This document shows, in pieces, positions 1 through 4,958 of a stretch of DNA of 7,628 nucleotides; position 1 is the first letter of the stretch; each line of letters starts with the position of its first letter. The notes beneath the pieces were generated by a model. That model was not told the origin of the DNA. It was given only the letters and a program-made list of their open reading frames with translations, and did not search any database. Made by a program: the position numbers and the translations under genes. This DNA is from CAG-791 sp002394525 (lineage in GTDB: Bacteria > Bacillota > Clostridia > Lachnospirales > Lachnospiraceae): contig CAMNFJ010000132.1 in NCBI GenBank assembly GCA_946536955.1, positions 1 through 7,628 on the forward strand, written 5' to 3'.

Positions 1-2418
1 GTCCGCTCCGGCGGCGGCCGCAGCGGCTTCCTGCGCAGAGGCCTGGGCCGCAGCGTCCCCGGCAGCCCCGGTTCCGTCTGCATTGCTGTCGGCAGTGCCG
101 TTTTCCTCTGCATTGTTATTATCTATATCATTACCCTCTGCCTCCACCGCGTAGAGGCTCTCCTCGACATTCACGGTCGCCCAGTCGATCTGGGAAGTGT
201 TGAGGTCAAAGCAGAACCAGCCGCAGACCTTTTCGCCGGCTTTGGTCTGGTTGCCGTCTTTGTCATATTCGTGCTGGTTTCTGTCCACCGTGTAGGTACT
301 GAAGGTGAAGACCAGGTCTGTGCCGATATAGCTGCCTTCGGCATCGCAGACGTCCTCGGTGCGGACGACGGCACTGATCAGCTCCTGCGGGTCGGTCCCG
401 TCTTCATTTTTGTCCAGGCCGGCCAGGTAGTCTTCCACGGTCTGGCCGGGTCTGCGTCTGCCCTCAACGGCCTCGGCGCCGATATAGGCAGTATGGCGGC
501 CGGGGTCTGTGATCTCAAGGGCGTCGTAGTTCATATACTGGCCGGAGATCCCGTTTTCAAAACCGTTGATGGCCGCCTTCTGGGCATCGCTCAGGTGGAT
601 GTTGCCGGGCAGGCGGTATCTGGCGATGTCGTTGGTCGCGTTGAGGCTGCCGGCCGGGATCGTGTAGGACAGGTAGATCCTGAGCAGGTCATTGGGCGCC
701 AGTTCAGTGTCTTTCTTTACCTTTTCCCAGTCATAGAGCAGGGAGCTGTCTTCAATGACTCCGTCCTCTTCCACGGCATGGTAATAGATTCCTGTATTCT
801 TATCCAGGATGGCATTGAAATCCAGGGCGTCAAGCGCAGGGACGTAGGCGTCCGCCGCCGTGGTCTCTGCTGCGTAGCCGGTGGATTCGGGCTTTGTATC
901 TGTTTTGTCTGCGGGAGCTGCACCGGTATTGCTTTTCGCGCTGTCGGCAGTCCCGGAAGTATCCTGATCATCTTTTCTGTCCTGACCAGCTTCTTTTTTA
1001 TCGGCTTCTTTATTATCAGTTTCTTTCTTATTATTTGTATTTTCCGCGGCTTCCTTGTTGTCATCTTCAGGATCTGCGGCTTCTGTCTTCTCACCGGCTT
1101 CTTTTTCCGCATCTTTATCAATTTCGTTATCCAGAGCCTGCTGGTTTTCGTCCAGGTCCGCTGTTTCCGGATCTGCGGTATCCTGGCCCATAGCGTCCTG
1201 GCTCTCAGCATCCTGATCCGCCGCAGCTGCGTCCGTTTCCGTACCCGCACTCTCCGCATTCTCCACGGTCTGATCACCTGCCTGGCCGGCCTCCGCTTCG
1301 TCGCCCTCTGCAGGGTTTCCTTCGGGGGCAGGGCCTTCTCCGCTCCCCTGAACGTTCTGATCGTCCTGACCGCCGGTCAATGCCCCGTTCTCCACGGGTG
1401 CTTCCTCCGCAACGGGTTCCACATAAGGCTCCTGATAGGGTTCCTCATAAGGCTCCTGAACCGGCTCCTGGTAAGCTTCCTCATAGGGTTCCTCATAGGG
1501 CTCCTCATAGGGCTCCTCATAAAGCTGCTGAGGGGGCTCCGCGTCCGTAAAGACGGTCTCTTCGGTAAAGTCCGCATCCCAGTTCTCTCCGCCGTCGAAG
1601 CTGTCTCCGCCGGGCTCCGCATCGATAAATTCCATGCCGCCGGAAAAATCGTCCCGGCCTTCGAATTCATTCCCGCCGAAGTCATCTCCGCCAAAATCCT
1701 GGCTTCCGGGATCCTGATCAAACTGGCTTCCGACCTGGTCTCCCGCGCCGAAGTCATATTCCTGCCCATCAAAAACATCTCCGCCCTGGTCATCTCCTCC
1801 GAAATCCCCCTGGCCGGATTCATTTCCTCCGCTCTCCGTGCCGACCGTTCCGGGACCGACGATTCCTTCTCCATCGGTAAAACCGGGATCCGCAGCCCCT
1901 GCGTCGTCCTCATAGCACTCTGGTCCGTGTGTATGGACCTGTTTGCCGCATATCAGGATCTTTTCATAACAGGATTCGTCGTGGTGGTGGCCCCCGGACT
2001 CCTCAAGTCCGCAGACCAGCTCCCTGTTTTCCTGATAGCACTGGCTGTCATGAACATGTTCAGTTTCCGTGCAGACCAGGTTTCCTTCCTCATCATAACA
2101 GCCGTTTTCCGCACTGTGCTGATGCTCCGGGATCCCACAGGTGAGCACCTGCTCCACCCGGAAGCAGTCCTCTGTATGGACATGGCCGTCTGCCTCCTCC
2201 TGCGTGCAGGTCAGTTGCAGCTCATAGCAGGAATCGTCATGCTGGTGGGCTTCTATACCACACTTCGCTTCCTTTTCCATGGTGATGGCCGGAAGGACCA
2301 GCGCGTAGGTCGTCACAAACACGACAAAAGCCGCCACGATACTGACAGTTCTTGACAGCATGAGACGGGTCCTTCTATTTCGCAGAATTCTTCTGATTTT
2401 TGTGATCAGTGCCTTCAT
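1..2418 (-). CDS. Large secreted/surface adhesin-like protein with Cys-His repeats (3' end outside window)
   Basis: The frame is open from ATG at 2418 to the left edge (806 codons, no stop), so the C-terminus, where a sorting signal or pilin domains might lie, is not visible. A modest Shine-Dalgarno (AAGGGGG, 2433-2427) sits 8 nt before the ATG. Residues 1-23 are strongly basic and about 24-45 are hydrophobic, which fits a signal/anchor segment. Residues 53-168 carry six C-x(4/7)-HxH-x(3/5)-C modules. Residues 171-299 are Gly/Asp/Phe-rich and acidic, and 300-339 are ten YEEP-like tetrapeptides. Residues 340-525 are a charged low-complexity stalk. Residues about 527-760 look folded (for example DLLRIYLSYTIPAG, YRLPGNIHLS), resembling N-terminal domains of clostridial SpaA/Cna-B-type adhesins. 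From about 760 an Ala/Asn/Asp linker ends in an Ala-rich run. Adhesin is an inference from architecture; surface location is fairly safe. Confidence 0.85.
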   Translation of the reverse strand, partial: MKALITKIRRILRNRRTRLMLSRTVSIVAAFVVFVTTYALVLPAITMEKEAKCGIEAHQHDDSCYELQLTCTQEEADGHVHTEDCFRVEQVLTCGIPEHQHSAENGCYDEEGNLVCTETEHVHDSQCYQENRELVCGLEESGGHHHDESCYEKILICGKQVHTHGPECYEDDAGAADPGFTDGEGIVGPGTVGTESGGNESGQGDFGGDDQGGDVFDGQEYDFGAGDQVGSQFDQDPGSQDFGGDDFGGNEFEGRDDFSGGMEFIDAEPGGDSFDGGENWDADFTEETVFTDAEPPQQLYEEPYEEPYEEPYEEAYQEPVQEPYEEPYQEPYVEPVAEEAPVENGALTGGQDDQNVQGSGEGPAPEGNPAEGDEAEAGQAGDQTVENAESAGTETDAAAADQDAESQDAMGQDTADPETADLDENQQALDNEIDKDAEKEAGEKTEAADPEDDNKEAAENTNNKKETDNKEADKKEAGQDRKDDQDTSGTADSAKSNTGAAPADKTDTKPESTGYAAETTAADAYVPALDALDFNAILDKNTGIYYHAVEEDGVIEDSSLLYDWEKVKKDTELAPNDLLRIYLSYTIPAGSLNATNDIARYRLPGNIHLSDAQKAAINGFENGISGQYMNYDALEITDPGRHTAYIGAEAVEGRRRPGQTVEDYLAGLDKNEDGTDPQELISAVVRTEDVCDAEGSYIGTDLVFTFSTYTVDRNQHEYDKDGNQTKAGEKVCGWFCFDLNTSQIDWATVNVEESLYAVEAEGNDIDNNNAEENGTADSNADGTGAAGDAAAQASAQEAAAAAAGAD
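1402..1521 (-). repeat. Ten tandem 12-bp units encoding YEEP-type tetrapeptides
   Basis: Residues 300-339 of the surface protein read YEEP three times, then YEEA, YQEP, VQEP, YEEP, YQEP, YVEP and VAEE. The DNA units vary mainly at the first and third tetrapeptide positions. An acidic, proline-spaced segment like this usually forms an extended stalk or wall-spanning spacer. In-frame 12-bp units can change copy number by slippage. Confidence 0.9.
1915..2262 (-). other. Six tandem Cys-(HxH)-Cys modules in the surface protein
   Basis: This segment encodes residues 53-168 of the surface protein, just outside the predicted membrane segment. The modules are C53-H58-H60-C64, C71-H79-H81-C85, C94-H99-H101-C107, C116-H121-H123-C127, C136-H144-H146-C150 and C157-H162-H164-C168. 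Most of the final cysteines are followed by Tyr or Phe, and modules are joined by 6-8 residues such as ENRELVCG. The Cys2His2 content could bind a metal or form disulfides. To my recollection similar HxHxxxCY repeats occur in other large Firmicutes surface proteins, without a function I can name. Confidence 0.85.
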
Positions 2419-2584
2419 CGGGTTTTCCCCCTTCTGTAAATGCAAAACCAGCTATGGTCCGTGTCTCTGGATGAACATCTTTCTCATGTGTATGGATTTC
2501 TCCGTTTTATGTCTTTGACTTGTTTTTAGTTCCGGATTCGTATCAGTCTTGAATCTCCTGATCACTGCAGTAACAAAACTATCT

Positions 2585-2675
2585 CTATAATCCGCGCAAT
2601 ATGGGGTCCTGCTCCCCTGTGACGAGGAGGTCACCCGGCTGATCGACTATAATCCGCGCAATATGGGGGTCCTGC
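2585..2675. repeat. Pair of 28/29-bp direct repeats, 62 bp apart
   Basis: Copy 1 (2585-2612) and copy 2 (2647-2675) both read CTATAATCCGCGCAATATGG and continue through a G run to TCCTGC; they differ only by one G in that run. The 34-bp spacer contains a short inverted repeat, GTGAC-GAGGAG-GTCAC. A third, inverted and diverged partner at 2699-2720 matches 2659-2680 at 17 of 22 positions, so copy 2 can fold into an imperfect hairpin with an 18-nt loop. Read on the minus strand, the repeats lie in the probable leader of the surface-protein gene. Confidence 0.75.
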
Positions 2676-2849
2676 AGCAAGGAAAAGTACTGCTCAGTCT
2701 GCTACAGATCCCCCATTTTGTGTATCTCTGTCCCTGATATTCTATTAGCTTTTCTGCCTGTATGCTTCGGCCGGCCGCGCGGCATCAAAGCTTTTCCCGG
2801 GTCCTGTTACAGCCCTTTATGGAATCAGCAGAATATTCCTTTTAAATAT

Positions 2850-2879
2850 CTGATAAAAGGATAGCACCCGGGCCGTCAA
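2850..2879 (-). promoter_or_regulatory. Possible sigma-70 promoter for the surface-protein gene
   Basis: On the minus strand TTGACG (2879-2874) is followed after 18 bp by TATCAG (2855-2850). The -35 box matches the consensus at 5 of 6 positions and the -10 box at 4 of 6. It points toward the surface-protein start about 430 bp away. A second weak candidate (TTGACT, 17 bp, TATTGT, 3029-3001) lies further upstream. Confidence 0.3.
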
Positions 2880-2999
2880 AAAAAGCAACAAAAAAGCCTT
2901 ATTTGTGTGTGAATTTATATCATAATCCACTTATTGTGTATTCATTTCGATTAATTTAAGATATATTACTGTTTATTTCTTATATATTACAAAACTATG

Positions 3000-3030
3000 A
3001 ACAATATATTGTTTGACTTTTGCAGTCAAA
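3000..3030. promoter_or_regulatory. Adjacent AT palindrome and inverted repeat, operator-like
   Basis: AACAATATATTGTT (3000-3013) is a perfect 14-bp palindrome. It overlaps by two bases an inverted repeat TTTGACT-TTTGC-AGTCAAA (3012-3030). On the minus strand the right arm supplies a -35-like TTGACT and the palindrome supplies a -10-like TATTGT 17 bp later. The pair therefore could be a repressor-bound promoter reading toward the surface-protein gene. Confidence 0.35.
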
Positions 3031-3070
3031 ACCTCCAGTCCGAAATACACTTTGCATATAGTATTTTTAT

Positions 3071-3101
3071 AAAAAAAGAATCCCGGATTTCTCCGGAATT
3101 C
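3071..3101 (-). terminator. Intrinsic terminator of the flavodoxin-like reductase gene
   Basis: Read on the minus strand, GAATTCCGGA pairs with TCCGGGATTC across a GAAA tetraloop (10 bp with one G-T wobble) and is followed directly by seven T. It lies about 135 bp downstream of the reductase stop codon and in the right orientation. No T tract follows on the plus strand, so it should act in one direction only. Confidence 0.85.
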
Positions 3102-3145
3102 CTTTGCTATGCTTTATACTGTTGATCCTCATTGTCCGCTTTTCC

Positions 3146-3196
3146 GTGAGTCAGACTGTTACGTCCCCACTGACTCACCAACTGACTCATGACTCA
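3146..3196. repeat. Cluster of four TGA(C/G)TCA heptamers with a 9-bp inverted repeat
   Basis: TGAGTCA occurs at 3147-3153 and TGACTCA at 3171-3177, 3183-3189 and 3190-3196, the last two directly abutting. The first two form perfect 9-bp arms, GTGAGTCAG (3146-3154) and CTGACTCAC (3170-3178), around a 15-base loop. The cluster sits between the reductase stop codon and its terminator, so it would be in that gene's 3' untranslated RNA. Confidence 0.6.
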
Positions 3197-3235
3197 TGCG
3201 GTTAAGCGAATCTGGAAATGCAGAGCTGTCCCTTT

Positions 3236-3748
3236 TTACAGCTGCTTGGCGAATGCGCGGATCTCCTCCAGCTTTGCCTCGGATTTGTTCTCGTCGCCGG
3301 CGGCTGTGAAGATGCCGCAGTTCTCGATGCCAGTGAAGGCGCAAATGCCCTTGAAGGTCCCGATCGCGCCATCATAGGGGTTGGGGGAGGCGGAGCTGAG
3401 CAGGAGCGCAGCCTTTTTGGCCTTTGCGGGCTTGCCGATGCAGTAGACTCTCTGAATCGCTGCAGTGATCTGAGCAGTCATTCCGAAGTAGTAGATCGGG
3501 GAAGCGAACACGACCATGTCGCTGTCCATGTAAGCGGGCATGACCTTTTCCATATCGTCCTTCTGCACGCACTTGCCCTCGCCCTTGGTGTGGCAGTACT
3601 CGCAGCCAAGACATCCCGCGATCTTCATCTTGCCGACGTGAAGGATCTCAACTTCATGTCCGGCTGCCTTTGCACCTTCTGCAAAAGCTTCTGCCATAGC
3701 CAGGGTGTTTTCTTTTCTGGGGCTGCCGTTGAAAATAGTGATCTTCAT
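3236..3748 (-). CDS. Flavodoxin-fold NAD(P)H-dependent FMN reductase-like protein
   Basis: This 170-residue protein starts MKITIFNGSPRKENT: a first beta strand followed by the GSPR-x2-NT phosphate-binding loop for FMN (residues 8-15). Four cysteines follow (C46, C49, C52, C60) in the C-x2-C-x2-C-x7-C arrangement seen in iron-sulfur flavoproteins and many clostridial NADPH-dependent FMN reductases. FASPIYYFGMTAQ (80-92) is the second flavin-contacting strand-loop. Length fits the family. AGGAGG lies 5 nt before the ATG, so the start is clear. It is a soluble cytoplasmic redox enzyme; its substrate (quinone, nitro compound or electron carrier) cannot be told. It appears to be monocistronic, with its own promoter candidate and terminator. 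Whether the cysteines hold a 4Fe-4S cluster is inferred. Confidence 0.93.
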   Translation of the reverse strand: MKITIFNGSPRKENTLAMAEAFAEGAKAAGHEVEILHVGKMKIAGCLGCEYCHTKGEGKCVQKDDMEKVMPAYMDSDMVVFASPIYYFGMTAQITAAIQRVYCIGKPAKAKKAALLLSSASPNPYDGAIGTFKGICAFTGIENCGIFTAAGDENKSEAKLEEIRAFAKQL

Positions 3749-3837
3749 TTTTTCCTCCTGTACTGACTTTGTTGCCGCACTGCGGATGCAGTGCTCTTCC
3801 GCACCAGTTTTTCAGCAGACGCAGAAGAGTTGTGCGT

Positions 3838-3877
3838 AATCGTGTTGTGTACATTCTATTTTTTATTCTACACGATT
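3838..3877. promoter_or_regulatory. 8-bp inverted repeat over the reductase promoter, possible operator
   Basis: AATCGTGT (3838-3845) and ACACGATT (3870-3877) are perfect inverted arms separated by 24 bases of mostly A/T. The distal arm overlaps the proposed -10 box of the reductase gene and the proximal arm lies just past the likely transcription start, the geometry of a repressor site. No regulator gene lies in the window. Confidence 0.4.
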
Positions 3878-3892
3878 CAGAGGAAATACCAA
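3865..3892 (-). promoter_or_regulatory. Candidate sigma-70 promoter of the reductase gene
   Basis: On the minus strand TTGGTA (3892-3887), a 16-bp spacer and TAGAAT (3870-3865) match the consensus at 4 of 6 and 5 of 6 positions. The leader to the reductase ATG would be about 110 nt. A second TAGAAT at 3858-3853 lacks a good -35 box. Confidence 0.5.
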
Positions 3893-3965
3893 CCAGTTTT
3901 CACTAAAAGGTTGGAGTCTTGGGGCGCCCCTTCGAAGGACGTGGACATGTAAGGCCGCATGCGGC
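3889..3965. repeat. Palindrome-rich spacer downstream of the GNAT gene
   Basis: Three perfect palindromes occur within 45 bp: GGGGCGCCCC (3921-3930), overlapping CCTTCGAAGG (3929-3938), and GCCGCATGCGGC (3954-3965). Next to them CCAACC (3889-3894) and GGTTGG (3909-3914) flank TTTT/AAAA to make a bulged hairpin. These lie after the GNAT stop codon on the minus strand and may serve as 3'-end or termination structure, but none has a proper T tract. Confidence 0.5.
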
Positions 3966-4014
3966 GCAAAGGCCAGTCACCTGGTACGCCCTGGCCTGCT
4001 CCGGGACATATTAC

Positions 4015-4602
4015 TCAGAAGAGCGAACTCCACAAAAAATCCTCGATCGCCTTGTTGTTTTCATCCGGATTGTCGGAGACATGGATGATATGGTCCAGCC
4101 TGTAGTCCTCGTCAAAGGTAAGACGCATCTGGTACCAGCGGGCTCCTCCGTGGATCGACTGTGAGACTCCTTCGTTGACGAATCCGAATTTTTCATAAAA
4201 AGGGATCTTCTCCTCCTTGCAGGTCAGGACCACTCCCTTTCTGCCTGCATCGTCCGCTTCCTCGATCACGCGCCGCAGGAGCAGGCCGCCCAGTCCCTGG
4301 CGGCGGCAGTCGGGCACGGTGCAAAGGGAAAAGATCATCTGCCAGTCTCCTTCGGGATCGTGGACGGACGGGTCCGCATACATCCAGTCGGCGAGGTCCT
4401 TTTCCTTTGTGACCGGTCCCGCCGCGAAGGCGATCAGCTCATGAAATTCACTCCGGCCCAGCCAGAAGCAGTTGGGGTAGACCGCCAGTCTTCCCTCGAT
4501 CCGTTCTTTTGATTCCGCCTCTTCGGGCGGGAAGCAGGCCGCCGCGACACGGGCCAGATCCTCCAGGTCTTTATTCTCTGCTTTTTTTATATACATGTAC
4601 AT
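4015..4602 (-). CDS. GNAT-family N-acetyltransferase
   Basis: This 195-residue protein probably transfers an acetyl group from acetyl-CoA to an amine; the substrate is unknown. The acetyl-CoA pyrophosphate loop is R100-R-Q-G-L-G-G (motif A, R/Q-x2-G-x-G/A) after the strand MIFSLCTV. FYEKFGF (135-141) is the typical motif B ending. The following SQSIHGGARWYQM resembles AANAT-like GNATs. A C-terminal tail of about 30 residues (DEDYRLDHIIHV...) extends past the core. The start at 4602 (MYMYIKK) is chosen because GGAGG (4618-4614) lies 11 nt upstream and because the likely promoter puts the transcript start near 4620. This excludes the longer in-frame start at 4758, whose extra residues come from the GC repeat region. 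It is a single gene, divergent from the kinase pair. Confidence 0.9.
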   Translation of the reverse strand: MYMYIKKAENKDLEDLARVAAACFPPEEAESKERIEGRLAVYPNCFWLGRSEFHELIAFAAGPVTKEKDLADWMYADPSVHDPEGDWQMIFSLCTVPDCRRQGLGGLLLRRVIEEADDAGRKGVVLTCKEEKIPFYEKFGFVNEGVSQSIHGGARWYQMRLTFDEDYRLDHIIHVSDNPDENNKAIEDFLWSSLF

Positions 4603-4626
4603 ATCGATCAGTACCTCCATGCTTTC

Positions 4627-4655
4627 ATTGTAATGAAAAGGCAGAGGCAAATCAA
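4627..4655 (-). promoter_or_regulatory. Sigma-70 promoter of the GNAT gene
   Basis: On the minus strand TTGATT (4655-4650), an exact 17-bp spacer and TACAAT (4632-4627) precede the gene. Transcription should start near 4620, which leaves a leader of roughly 18 nt that contains little besides the GGAGG ribosome site. This supports the start codon at 4602. Confidence 0.65.
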
Positions 4656-4677
4656 GATTGCCGCCCTGGCCGGTCCC

Positions 4678-4753
4678 ATGCCGGCACAGCTGGCATAAGC
4701 CGGCATCGGCTGGCACCGTCTGATTCGGCTGGCATTTCCGCCGGCATCGGCTG
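4678..4753. repeat. GC-rich iterated repeat block
   Basis: GCCGGCATCGGCTG occurs exactly at 4699-4712 and 4740-4753. CGGCTGGCA occurs at 4707-4715 and 4726-4734, and a variant AGCTGGCA at 4689-4696. ATGCCGGC (4678-4685) and GCCGGCAT (4699-4706) form perfect inverted arms. The block lies between the two divergent promoter candidates. Confidence 0.7.
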
Positions 4754-4785
4754 CGCATCCGGATATGGCATTCATCCAGTCCCTG

Positions 4786-4794
4786 TGCTATAGT
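4786..4794 (+). promoter_or_regulatory. Possible extended -10 promoter for the kinase pair
   Basis: TG-C-TATAGT is an extended -10 motif (TGN then 5 of 6 consensus positions). The -35 position 17 bp upstream (TGGCAT, 4766-4771) is poor, as extended -10 promoters tolerate. The leader to the first kinase would be about 160 nt. Confidence 0.3.
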
Positions 4795-4958
4795 CTTGGT
4801 AAATGTTCTATTCTCTTACTTCCGGCCGGAATGATCTGTGATCTGTTCTGCGGCCAGGGCGGCGGACAGACTGGCATCAGCTGTGTGCGCGGGATTGCGT
4901 TCATAATCGCGGACACCTGCTCTTTATTTACATGGAGGCTTCAACCGGAGGCGATCTA

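Larger units (their letters stand above)
2419..3235. other. Long non-coding region between surface-protein gene and reductase gene
   Basis: No convincing gene was found here. The part next to the surface-protein gene is of mixed composition and holds a diverged 28/29-bp repeat pair. About 2880-3075 is strongly AT-rich with palindromes. The right end holds the terminator of the reductase gene and a cluster of TGACTCA heptamers. If the surface-protein gene is transcribed from a promoter in the AT-rich part, its leader would be about 430-590 nt long and could carry RNA regulation; no riboswitch class was recognised. Confidence 0.6.
4603..4958. other. Divergent intergenic region between GNAT and kinase genes
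   Basis: It contains the GNAT promoter, a block of GC-rich short repeats (4678-4753) and a possible extended -10 promoter for the kinase pair. Small open frames across it have no ribosome binding site or recognisable sequence, so no gene is called. Confidence 0.6.

Noticed and set aside
271..2355. A 694-codon plus-strand open frame opposite the surface-protein gene
   Set aside because: It shares codon boundaries with the minus-strand gene, which is poor in TTA, CTA and TCA codons, so the opposite strand stays open by default. Its translation is low-complexity Ile/Leu/Phe strings with no recognisable domain, while the minus strand has a signal segment, ordered Cys-His modules and an RBS.
2452..2634. 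60-codon minus-strand open frame upstream of the surface-protein gene
   Set aside because: No ATG start or clear RBS, contains part of the non-coding repeat, and the translation shows no recognisable feature.
2585..2675. Minimal CRISPR array (28/29-bp repeat, 34-bp spacer)
   Set aside because: Only two direct copies, an indel between them, a diverged inverted third copy and no cas genes in the window.
3147..3196. TGACTCA heptamers as AP-1/GCN4 sites
   Set aside because: That is a eukaryotic bZIP site; the window is clearly bacterial, so only the clustering itself is of interest.
3218..3766. 182-codon plus-strand frame opposite the flavodoxin-like gene
   Set aside because: The minus-strand frame has clear FMN-binding and cysteine motifs with a perfect RBS; the plus-strand frame is its shadow.
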